Shown piece after piece: positions 1 to 5,153 of a stretch of DNA of 6,743 bases. How positions within the stretch are numbered: position 1 is the stretch's first letter; each line of letters begins with the position of its first letter. The DNA comes from an uncultured Eubacteriales bacterium (GTDB taxonomy: Bacteria > Bacillota > Clostridia > Oscillospirales > Butyricicoccaceae). The translations under genes and the position numbers were made by a program. The notes beneath the pieces are model-generated. The model was not told where the DNA came from and ran no database searches. It saw only the letters and a program-made list of their open reading frames with translations. The stretch lies in NCBI GenBank assembly GCA_934675045.1, contig CAKUPI010000102.1, positions 1 to 6,743 of the forward strand, in the 5' to 3' direction.

Positions 1-72
1 AATTCCAGTTTGTCGGGCATAGCACAGCCATACCCTTTTCCCGAGGCCGTCCCTGCCGCCTTGGGCCCCAAT
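1..72. other. Window-edge stretch, no assignable gene
   Basis: No gene can be supported here. On the plus strand one frame is open from the left edge and stops at 72-74, right against the terminator hairpin, so it could be the extreme 3' end of a plus-strand gene. On the minus strand an ATG near position 20 could open a gene running off the edge. The pieces are too short to recognise, and both readings are guesses. Confidence 0.2.
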
Positions 73-101
73 AAAAAAGCCATCCCGCGGATGGCTTTTT
101 T
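73..101 (-). terminator. Strong bidirectional intrinsic terminator
   Basis: GCCATCC (79-85) pairs perfectly with GGATGGC (89-95) around the 3-nt loop CGC. Six A (73-78) and six T (96-101) flank it, so the hairpin extends to 13 bp and has a U tract on either strand. It lies 57 bases after the stop of the minus-strand membrane protein gene at 159-518 and is most simply that gene's terminator. It would also stop any plus-strand transcript entering from the left edge. Confidence 0.88.
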
Positions 102-158
102 CTCTCCGTGTCCCCCCAAAAAGGGATTTCCTCCGGCATGTACGCGCTTTGCGGCGAG

Positions 159-518
159 TCAGGCCCGGTAGTTTCCGCTGATCTTCTTTGCGTGCGCGAG
201 CATTCTCTGAAGCTGCTCCATATCGACGCTCGCGCCCGCCTTGCGGGGCGGCGGGAAGGGGATGTCCTGCTTTTCGGCGCTCTCCGGCTCCACGACCCCG
301 AACCCCTTGGCCAGAAGCTGCTTTTCCGCAAAAGGCGTCTGCTCTTTTGCCAGGGCCTCGAAGTTGAATCGGACCAGCCCCACGGCAAAAACTGCCGTCA
401 GCAAAATGACCACCGCGGCCGACGCCTTGGTCGAGATGGGGACAATCCTTTGAGGTTTTCCGGCGACAAAGGCCTTTTTCCCCCTTTTGCGCGCCGCCTT
501 TTTGAAAAATATGCCCAT
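159..518 (-). CDS. Small single-pass membrane protein, unknown function
   Basis: This predicted 119-aa protein belongs to no family I recognise. It opens with a strongly basic stretch (residues 6-24, many K/R), followed by one hydrophobic segment at about residues 33-49 (AAVVILLTAVFAVGLV). The remaining 70 residues are polar, with a proline run (PFPPPRK) and a Q/K-rich end. Positive charge before the segment predicts N-in, C-out topology, with the tail outside. The ATG at 518 is preferred because GAGG lies 9 nt upstream; an in-frame GTG at 533 has no ribosome binding site. A promoter candidate (549-577) lies upstream and a strong terminator follows, so it is probably monocistronic. General layout resembles FtsL/DivIC-type small bitopic proteins, but no coiled coil or family motif supports that. 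Confidence 0.68.
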   Translation of the reverse strand: MGIFFKKAARKRGKKAFVAGKPQRIVPISTKASAAVVILLTAVFAVGLVRFNFEALAKEQTPFAEKQLLAKGFGVVEPESAEKQDIPFPPPRKAGASVDMEQLQRMLAHAKKISGNYRA

Positions 519-548
519 ATTTCGGCACCTCACATCGGCATTCTTACT

Positions 549-577
549 AGTTTATCACCTTTTCCCGATTTATGCAA
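549..577 (-). promoter_or_regulatory. Candidate sigma-A promoter for the membrane protein gene
   Basis: Read on the minus strand, TTGCAT (572-577) and TAAACT (549-554) are separated by exactly 17 nt. The predicted start of transcription, near 542, leaves a leader of about 25 nt before the ATG at 518. The site lies back to back with the plus-strand promoter candidate at 595-623; the two -35 hexamers are 17 bp apart. Confidence 0.5.
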
Positions 578-594
578 CGAAAGGATTTTTTCCC

Positions 595-623
595 TTGCCC
601 GGGGCCGGGCGGGGTGATAAAAT
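595..623 (+). promoter_or_regulatory. Candidate sigma-A promoter for the DUF5714-like gene
   Basis: TTGCCC (595-600) and TAAAAT (618-623) are separated by 17 nt, with a predicted start near 630 and a leader of about 30 nt. The -35 hexamer matches the consensus at 4 of 6 positions and the -10 at 5 of 6. The spacer is unusually GC-rich, and a GC dyad (597-610) overlaps the -35 and spacer. Confidence 0.5.
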
Positions 624-658
624 GGGCCTGAAGAAACAAGTATAAACGGAGGCCGCGT

Positions 659-1351
659 ATGAAAGAAGAATGTTTAATCTGCAAAGCGCCCCTTGAATAC
701 CTCGCGCAAGACGAGCTGATGGAGTGCGCCGTCTGCCACAAAAAAGAGCTGAGCAAAACGCGGTGCATCCGGGGCCACTACGTCTGCGACGACTGCCACA
801 CAAAGGGCATGGACGCCATTTTCTCCCTTTGCCTTGCGGAAAAATCCCCAAACCCCATTGCCATCGTCGAAAAAATGATGGACCTGCCCTTTTGCCACAT
901 GCACGGGCCGGAGCATCACGTCATGGTCGGCGCGGCGCTCCTGACGGCCTGCAAAAACGCCGGGGGCGAGGTGGATTTGCCCGCGGCCCTCGGCGAGATG
1001 CTGCGCCGCGGCAAGGCCGTGCCCGGCGGCGCCTGCGGCTTCTGGGGCGCTTGCGGCGCGGGCGTCAGCACGGGGATTTTTGTTTCGATTTTGTCCGGCG
1101 CCACGCCGCTGACCCGGGAGCCGTGGGGGCTGGCCAACCGGATGACAGCGGCGGCGCTCGGCGAAATCGGGCGCATCGGAGGCCCCCGCTGCTGTAAAAG
1201 GGATTCCTTTCTCGCCATTTTGTCGGCCGTCGACTTTGTCAAAGAGAACTTCGGCGTCGAAATGGAAAAATCGGCCGTCGTGTGCCGCCGCTCCCCCCGG
1301 AATAACCAGTGCATCGGCAATCGGTGCCCCTTTTTTCGGGCAAAGTCTTGA
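659..1351 (+). CDS. DUF5714-like cysteine-rich protein
   Basis: A 230-aa protein resembling the DUF5714 family, which is known from Clostridia and methanogenic archaea alone or joined to SAM-dependent methyltransferase domains; its activity is unknown. The N-terminus holds a zinc-ribbon-like CxxC pair (C5/C8 and C23/C26) and further Cys/His residues (C36, H40, C43, C46, H47). The conserved core carries MHGPEHH (81-87) and GGxCGFWGACGA (123-134, with C126 and C132). The C-terminal part has CC at 178-179, C209, and C218 with C223 before PFF. The many Cys and His residues suggest bound metal or an Fe-S/redox centre. The ATG at 659 has GGAGG 6 nt upstream. No methyltransferase domain is fused or adjacent. 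The gene stands alone between a divergent and a convergent neighbour. The family call is from remembered motifs, not a search. Confidence 0.82.
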   Translation: MKEECLICKAPLEYLAQDELMECAVCHKKELSKTRCIRGHYVCDDCHTKGMDAIFSLCLAEKSPNPIAIVEKMMDLPFCHMHGPEHHVMVGAALLTACKNAGGEVDLPAALGEMLRRGKAVPGGACGFWGACGAGVSTGIFVSILSGATPLTREPWGLANRMTAAALGEIGRIGGPRCCKRDSFLAILSAVDFVKENFGVEMEKSAVVCRRSPRNNQCIGNRCPFFRAKS

Positions 1352-1367
1352 TCCCGCCCGTCAAAAC

Positions 1368-1517
1368 GCCCAACCTCGCCGCCCTCGACCTTGGTGCCCT
1401 TGACCTCGCCGCCCTCGGCCCTTGCCGCCCTCGTCCTTGACGGCCTCGGCCTCGCCGCCCTTGACCTTGGCGCCCTCGTCCTTGACGGCCCTCGACCTCT
1501 CCGCCCTTGGTCCCGCC
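1368..1517. repeat. Degenerate 15-nt tandem repeat (minisatellite-like)
   Basis: Nine full units plus one partial lead copy run without spacers. Units start at 1381, 1396, 1411, 1427, 1442, 1457, 1472, 1487 and 1503, with approximate consensus GCCCTYGNCCTYGNC. Seven are 15 nt long; those at 1411 and 1487 have one extra C and are 16 nt. A 19-nt exact copy (GCCCTCGTCCTTGACGGCC) occurs at 1427-1445 and 1472-1490, exactly three periods apart. The plus strand is pyrimidine-rich. The array begins 17 nt after the stop of the DUF5714-like gene and ends 33 nt before the terminator hairpin, so it probably lies in that gene's 3' untranslated region. Its period equals five codons. Confidence 0.85.
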
Positions 1518-1550
1518 GCGGCGCGGGGCCATTTTTTCTGCATAAACGCC

Positions 1551-1578
1551 AAAACCTCCGGCTCAGGCCGGAGGTTTT
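1551..1578. terminator. Bidirectional hairpin between convergent genes
   Basis: AAAACCTCCGGC (1551-1562) pairs perfectly with GCCGGAGGTTTT (1567-1578) around the loop TCAG, a 12-bp stem. The A/T ends are only four bases long, so the U tract is weak in both directions. It lies 24 nt after the stop of the DUF6514-like gene (minus strand) and can also serve the DUF5714-like transcript arriving through the repeat array. Confidence 0.8.
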
Positions 1579-1602
1579 GATCGTTTGGACACAAGAACTT
1601 TT

Positions 1603-1845
1603 TTATTCCGCAATGGCATCCTCGACCACGTCGAGCAAATGCATGGGCGCCAGCTCCATCCGGGTACACCGCTGCGCCAGCTCCCGCACAAACGCCATAC
1701 TGCACGAAATATCGCTTACCTCGGCTGCGCATTCCCATCTTTCCCCGGCGCCACGCAGCGCCCTGATGCCGTAGCCGGTATACTGTTTGTTGTCTTCCGT
1801 CGTCAACTCCTGTGAAAACGGCACGTACAGGACCTTTACCGACAT
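1603..1845 (-). CDS. Small DUF6514-like protein
   Basis: This 80-aa protein resembles the small Clostridia-restricted family I recall as DUF6514. Features seen are QYTGYGIRAL (21-30), the centre EVSDIS (42-47) and a C-terminal APMHLLDVVED (66-76). Function is unknown. It lacks a signal peptide or membrane segment and is probably cytoplasmic. The frame stays open upstream to 1998, but that 51-residue extension is low-complexity, basic and unlike a folded protein, so the ATG at 1845 was chosen. The start is odd: a perfect AAGGAGG (1847-1853) ends only 1 nt before the ATG, much closer than the usual 5-9 nt. A 12-codon upstream ORF (1836-1874) overlaps this start. A hairpin terminator (1551-1578) follows. 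The family name is from memory and could be wrong; that the frame is a real gene is more certain. Confidence 0.66.
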   Translation of the reverse strand: MSVKVLYVPFSQELTTEDNKQYTGYGIRALRGAGERWECAAEVSDISCSMAFVRELAQRCTRMELAPMHLLDVVEDAIAE

Positions 1846-1874
1846 GCCTCCTTCACCAGCTCTTGCACCTTCAT
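1836..1874 (-). CDS. Possible 12-codon leader peptide (uORF)
   Basis: ATG at 1874 opens MKVQELVKEACR and stops with TAA at 1836-1838. It overlaps the DUF6514-like start in a different frame by 10 nt. A run of six G (1886-1891) lies 11 nt upstream as a weak ribosome binding site. A ribosome ending here would stop next to the badly spaced start at 1845, so translational coupling is possible. The peptide is short and could be chance; nothing but its position supports it. Confidence 0.25.
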   Translation of the reverse strand: MKVQELVKEACR

Positions 1875-2152
1875 CTTCTGCAAGTCCCCCCTTTGTTCCC
1901 CTTTGCCGCGCCCTCTGCGGCGCGCGCGAAGCGGCTTGGTCCTTTGATACTTTGAGTATATTCCCGCTCCCTTTTGCGGAAAACGATCGGCTGTTCATTT
2001 CGCGCCGGATCGGCGGGTTTTCTCTGCAAAACGGCCGGTTTCCGGGCTTTCAAGGCCCCTGCCGCCGTATAGACCGCGGCATACGCCGGCCCGCCGGCGC
2101 ATACAGATAGCAATAATTCCGCCTTTCCGACAAACGGCAGCCGCCGCGCTGC
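1846..2152. other. Intergenic region between divergent genes
   Basis: About 300 bases separate the DUF6514-like gene from the ferritin-like gene. Besides the uORF and weak promoter described separately, it holds a GC-rich dyad, CGCCGGC-CC-GCCGGCG (2084-2099), with GCATAC just outside each arm region. A second dyad, GCAGC-CGCCGC-GCTGC (2137-2152), directly abuts the ribosome binding site of the ferritin-like gene. AATAAT (2112-2117) is a -10-like hexamer for that gene but has no -35 at the right distance. Open frames across this region have unusual composition and were not called as genes. Confidence 0.5.
1955..1983 (-). promoter_or_regulatory. Weak promoter candidate for the DUF6514-like gene
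   Basis: On the minus strand TATACT (1955-1960) is a good -10 hexamer, but the hexamer 17 nt upstream is TTTTCC (1978-1983), a poor -35. The predicted start near 1948 gives a leader of about 100 nt that would contain the 12-codon uORF. A small dyad, ATACT-TTG-AGTAT (1947-1959), overlaps the -10 and start point and could bind a regulator. An alternative sigma factor is possible. Confidence 0.35.
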
Positions 2153-2166
2153 AAGGAGGTTTTGCC

Positions 2167-2673
2167 ATGGATTCCCTTTGCTTTTCCGACCCCGCCCCCT
2201 GGCCGCCGGTGCCGCCGGCCGCGCCCAGCCTGCGCGACGCCGAACGGATGCTGTACGACCTCGGCTCCTGCCGCTCCGAAATGTCGGCCGTCGGCCTGTA
2301 TGTTTACAACAGCGTCCTCACGCGCGAGCGCTTCCCCGACGTCTCCGAGGCCTTTCACCGCATCAGCGTGGTCGAAATGCACCACCTCGGCCTTTTCGCG
2401 CGCCTGAGCCTGCTTTTGGGGGCCGACCCCCGGCTGTGGAGCGGCCCGCCCCGGCGGCTGCGCTGGTGGTCGCCCGCCTGTTTGAGCTATCCGCGCGAAC
2501 TGACCCCCCTGCTGCAAAACGCGCTGCACGGCGAACGCGACACCGTCGCCCTGTACCGGCAGCAGGCGGCCCGCGTGCGCGACCCCGCCCTGTCCGCCCT
2601 GCTCGAGCGCGTCATTCTCGACGAGAAGCGCCACATCGAGGTTTTTGAAGCCCTGCTGCGCGAAAAAGCCTGA
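2167..2673 (+). CDS. Ferritin-like diiron domain protein
   Basis: This 168-aa cytoplasmic protein shows the spaced carboxylate/histidine pattern of the ferritin-like (rubrerythrin/bacterioferritin-type) four-helix bundle. Likely metal ligands are E38 in helix 1 (with Y45 seven residues on), E70 and H73 (ExxH) in helix 2, E123 in helix 3, and E153 with H156 (ExxH) in helix 4. Such proteins bind two irons and either store iron or detoxify peroxide; which applies here cannot be read. There are no rubredoxin cysteines, so it is not a full rubrerythrin. The N-terminus (1-21) is proline-rich, and a basic, Trp-containing loop (W91, W100, W101) joins helices 2 and 3. AAGGAGG (2153-2159) sits 7 nt before the ATG. 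It is transcribed alone, away from the DUF6514-like gene, and ends at a shared terminator. A role in oxygen or iron stress is inferred. Confidence 0.83.
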   Translation: MDSLCFSDPAPWPPVPPAAPSLRDAERMLYDLGSCRSEMSAVGLYVYNSVLTRERFPDVSEAFHRISVVEMHHLGLFARLSLLLGADPRLWSGPPRRLRWWSPACLSYPRELTPLLQNALHGERDTVALYRQQAARVRDPALSALLERVILDEKRHIEVFEALLREKA

Positions 2674-2685
2674 TTTTTGGCGCAA

Positions 2686-2716
2686 AAATCCCCCGGAATG
2701 TGATTCCGGGGGATTT
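2686..2716. terminator. Bidirectional terminator between convergent units
   Basis: AAATCCCCCGGAAT (2686-2699) pairs perfectly with ATTCCGGGGGATTT (2703-2716) around the loop GTG, a 14-bp stem. It lies 12 nt after the ferritin-like gene stop and 7 nt after the end of the ABC operon on the other strand. Read on the minus strand the hairpin is followed by five T (2684-2688, partly in the stem), so it suits both units. Confidence 0.9.
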
Positions 2717-2723
2717 CCCTGTT

Positions 2724-3308
2724 TTATCCGATGACCCGCAAAGGCGGGCCGCCAAGCTCGACGATGCGGTCGGCGCTTTGCAGCACGCCGCTTTCGTGGC
2801 TGACCAGCAGCACGGGAAGGGCCAGCCGCCGTATGCGCTCCAGTATGCGCCCGCTCAGCGCGGCGTCCACCCCGGCGAAGGGCTCGTCCAGCACCAGAAG
2901 CTTTCCGCCCAGCGCCAGCGCGCGGGCCAGCGCCAGCCTGCGCTGCATACCGCCCGAAAGCTCGCGCGGCAGCTTATTCTCCTCGCCGCCCAGCTCGACC
3001 AGCTCCAGCCACGGGCCTGCCTCGCCCCGGCCCCGGGGAAAGAGGTCGGTGATGTGCTGCTGCACGGTGCGCCAGGGCAGCAGCCGGTTTTCCTGAAAGA
3101 GCACGGCCGTTTCACACGGCTGTACGCCGCGCACCTCGCCGCTGTCGGGCCTTTGCAGGCCGCACACCACGCGGAGCAAGGTGGTTTTTCCGCAGCCCGA
3201 CGGCCCGCTCAAAGCGGTGATCCCCGCAAGCGGCAGCTCAAGGGAAAAGCGGTCGAGCACCGCCCGCCCGTCAAAGCCGAGCGACAGCTCCCGGGCTTCC
3301 AGCCGCAT
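2724..3308 (-). CDS. ABC importer ATP-binding protein (NitT/TauT family)
   Basis: A 194-aa cytoplasmic ATPase that would power the importer encoded just upstream. All ABC motifs are in order: Walker A GPSGCGKT (35-42), Q-loop FQENRLLPW (71-79, Q72), signature LSGGM (117-121), Walker B LLVLDEP (137-143), D-loop AGVD (145-148) and switch H171 (VSHE). The NRLLPW sequence after the Q-loop is typical of the nitrate/sulfonate/taurine (SsuB/TauB-like) family. The protein is short: relatives usually run to about 240-260 residues, and here only 23 residues follow the switch histidine, so the C-terminal extension is missing while the core is complete. The ATG at 3308 shares its A with the permease TGA (TGATG), and AAGGGGGGAG lies just upstream, so translation is probably coupled. 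Upstream in-frame sequence overlaps the permease and is not part of the protein. It is the last gene of the operon. Confidence 0.92.
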   Translation of the reverse strand: MRLEARELSLGFDGRAVLDRFSLELPLAGITALSGPSGCGKTTLLRVVCGLQRPDSGEVRGVQPCETAVLFQENRLLPWRTVQQHITDLFPRGRGEAGPWLELVELGGEENKLPRELSGGMQRRLALARALALGGKLLVLDEPFAGVDAALSGRILERIRRLALPVLLVSHESGVLQSADRIVELGGPPLRVIG

Positions 3309-4078
3309 CACAGCTCCCCCCTTTCGGCAAACCGCCCCTGCGCGCGCCGCAGCAGGGCGGCCAGCCCCTTTTCCAGCGCCATGCTGAACAAAATGACCAC
3401 CAGCGTCCACGCAAACAGATCGGGGGATTCAAGGTTGATTTTGGAAAAATAGACCTGCGTGCCGATGGCGTGTCCGGGGCGGCACAGCACCTCGGCGGCG
3501 ACGCCCGCCTTCCACGACAGCCCGAGCGCCGTCTGGCACCCGCTGGCAAAATAGGGCAAAACCGACGGAACGGCGACCAGCCGCAGCGTTTTGAGCCGCC
3601 CGAAGCGGTAGGCCCGCGCCATTTCCAAAAGCCCGCCGTCGATTTCGCGCACGCCGCGCGAAAGGTTGCCCCACACCACCGGCAGCACCATCAGCGCCGA
3701 AATGACCGCCGGCACCCGCCCGGTGCGCACCCACAGCAGCACCAGCACAATAAACGAGGCCACCGGCGTCGCGCGGATGACGCGCACGGCGGGCGAAAAC
3801 AGGCTGTCGCACAGCGGCGAAAGGCTGGTCAGCGCCGCCAGCACCACGCCGAGCACCACGCCGGCCAGCGTGCCGAGAAAAATGCGCCCCAGCGTCGCCC
3901 CGGCGGCCAGCCAGAACTCCTCGCGCCCGACCAGCGCCGCCAGCGTCCGCGCGACGGCGGCCGGCGCGGGCAAAAGCAGCTCCTGCCCCACATAGCGGGC
4001 CAGAAGCTGCCAGACCCCCAGCCAGAAGGCCGCCGGCAGAAGAATGCGCGCCGCCTTACGGCGCGTAGTAGAAGCCAT
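3308..4078 (-). CDS. ABC importer permease (NitT/TauT family)
   Basis: A predicted 256-aa integral membrane protein of the binding-protein-dependent transport family (BPD_transp_1), forming the channel of the importer, probably as a homodimer. About six hydrophobic segments are seen, near residues 11-27, 66-84, 103-118, 122-137, 174-190 and 222-237. The cytoplasmic EAA loop that contacts the ATPase runs from E152 ([10 protein letters not shown]) to the VPSVLPYF segment at 170-177. The glycine common at +6 in this loop is R158 here, as I recall in a clostridial subgroup of these permeases. The ATG at 4078 was chosen because the next residues (TTRRKAAR) form a basic cytoplasmic end before the first segment. 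An adjacent ATG at 4081 is equally possible. The gene overlaps the binding protein by 23 nt and the ATPase by 1 nt. Length fits SsuC/TauC relatives. Confidence 0.9.
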   Translation of the reverse strand: MASTTRRKAARILLPAAFWLGVWQLLARYVGQELLLPAPAAVARTLAALVGREEFWLAAGATLGRIFLGTLAGVVLGVVLAALTSLSPLCDSLFSPAVRVIRATPVASFIVLVLLWVRTGRVPAVISALMVLPVVWGNLSRGVREIDGGLLEMARAYRFGRLKTLRLVAVPSVLPYFASGCQTALGLSWKAGVAAEVLCRPGHAIGTQVYFSKINLESPDLFAWTLVVILFSMALEKGLAALLRRAQGRFAERGEL

Positions 4079-5153
4079 CATCGGGCACGGCCCCGCCGAC
4101 CGAGGCCGGGTCGGCCTCAAAGAGCACCTCGTAGTAGCCGCCGACCGCCTTCTTGACGGCGTCGGCGCCGCTGACAAAGGTCAGGTTGCAGTCGGGAATG
4201 GCCTTTTTGGCAATGCCCGCGTTGGCGGTAATGCCGTACTGGGCCACCAGCTCGGCCGCTTGCTCGACGTTGCTCTTGACAAAGTTAATCGAGGCCTCGT
4301 AATCCTCCAAAAAGGCGGCGACGGCCTGCGGATTCTCCCTGGCCCAGTCGGTGCGCGCCACCGTGCAGCTCATAATGAGATCGCTGCCGCCGCTGACGGC
4401 CGCCCACTCCTCGGTGAGGTTGAGCGCCGAACGCACGGCAAAGGCGCCCTCGCTGGCCGCCGCCTTGAGCTGCACGGCCGTGGCGGCGGGCACGGGAAGC
4501 ATGCACACCTGCGCCTCGCCCGAAACCATCGCGGCGATGACCTCTTCGCCCGTTTTCCAGACCATTTCAACATCGGTGCCCGGCTCCAGATCGTTCTGGC
4601 GCAGCAGGTAGTTCAGCACATACTCCGGGTTGGCGCCCTGACCGGTGGCGTACAGGGTCTTTCCCTTCAAGTCGGCCATCGACTGCACCGTTTCCCCGTC
4701 GCGCTCGAGAATGTACAGCACGCCCAGACCGTTGATGGTCAGCATCTGCACCTTGCCCTCCGTCTTGTTGTACAGGTTGGCCGCGACGTTGGTCGCCATG
4801 GCTGCGATGTCGATTTCGGGGCTTGGCCCGGTCAGCTTGGCGACGACCTCGTCGTTGGCGGCGGCCACCGTCATGTTGTAGGCGTTTTTCGTCTCACCGG
4901 CCTCATTGTCGGCCATCAGCTTGGCCGCCCCGACGCCGGTCGGCCCGGCCAGCACGGCAAAATTGACGCTTGCGCGCTCGCCCGGCGTATTTTCCTGCGT
5001 GCCGGGCTGCTGGTTTTCCGTCTTGTTGTCCTCGGTCTGGCTCTGCGCCCCTCCGGGCATCTCATCGTCCTTTTTCCCGCTCTGGCAGCCGGCCAGCAGC
5101 GCCAAAACCAGCGCAAGGCTCAGCAAAACGGCCCACAGTTTTCTCGTTTTCAT
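4056..5153 (-). CDS. Lipoprotein substrate-binding protein of ABC importer
   Basis: A 365-aa solute-binding lipoprotein that would capture the substrate outside the cell and hand it to the permease. The N-terminus is a lipoprotein signal: MKTRK, a hydrophobic stretch (6-20) and lipobox LAGC ending at C23. A polar, acidic, Gln/Asn/Thr-rich linker (about 24-58) follows. The mature domain begins with VNFAVLAGPTGVGAAKLM (about 60-77) and includes DIAAMATNVAANL and NGLGVLYILE, in keeping with the NMT1/SsuA-type periplasmic-binding fold used by NitT/TauT systems. The ligand cannot be read; nitrate, sulfonate, taurine or a pyrimidine-like compound are family precedents only. The ATG at 5153 overlaps the regulator's stop as ATGA, and GAGGAG sits about 8 nt upstream inside the regulator's last codons. 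The gene ends inside the permease start (23-nt overlap). Confidence 0.9.
   Translation of the reverse strand: MKTRKLWAVLLSLALVLALLAGCQSGKKDDEMPGGAQSQTEDNKTENQQPGTQENTPGERASVNFAVLAGPTGVGAAKLMADNEAGETKNAYNMTVAAANDEVVAKLTGPSPEIDIAAMATNVAANLYNKTEGKVQMLTINGLGVLYILERDGETVQSMADLKGKTLYATGQGANPEYVLNYLLRQNDLEPGTDVEMVWKTGEEVIAAMVSGEAQVCMLPVPAATAVQLKAAASEGAFAVRSALNLTEEWAAVSGGSDLIMSCTVARTDWARENPQAVAAFLEDYEASINFVKSNVEQAAELVAQYGITANAGIAKKAIPDCNLTFVSGADAVKKAVGGYYEVLFEADPASVGGAVPDDGFYYAP

Noticed and set aside
724..1197. Alternative plus-strand frame inside the DUF5714-like gene
   Set aside because: Arg/Gly/Pro-rich frame-shifted reading of a gene with conserved motifs in the main frame.
1368..1517. The repeat array as a CRISPR array
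   Set aside because: Units are 15 nt, contiguous and degenerate, with no spacers and no cas genes nearby.
1361..1738. Minus-strand frame through the 15-nt repeat as a real charged-repeat protein
   Set aside because: It has no ribosome binding site, overlaps the DUF6514-like gene and the terminator hairpin, and its repeat phase is broken by the 16-nt units; kept only as a possible relic.
1846..1998. N-terminal extension of the DUF6514-like protein to 131 residues
   Set aside because: The added 51 residues are basic, low-complexity and contain a promoter-like sequence; the short form matches the remembered family length.
2700..3452. Plus-strand open frame opposite the ATPase gene
   Set aside because: The minus strand carries every ABC ATPase motif in order; the plus frame starts inside the terminator hairpin and has no family features.
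3470..4156. Plus-strand open frame opposite the permease gene
   Set aside because: Gln/Arg/His-rich antisense composition, with a convincing permease on the other strand.
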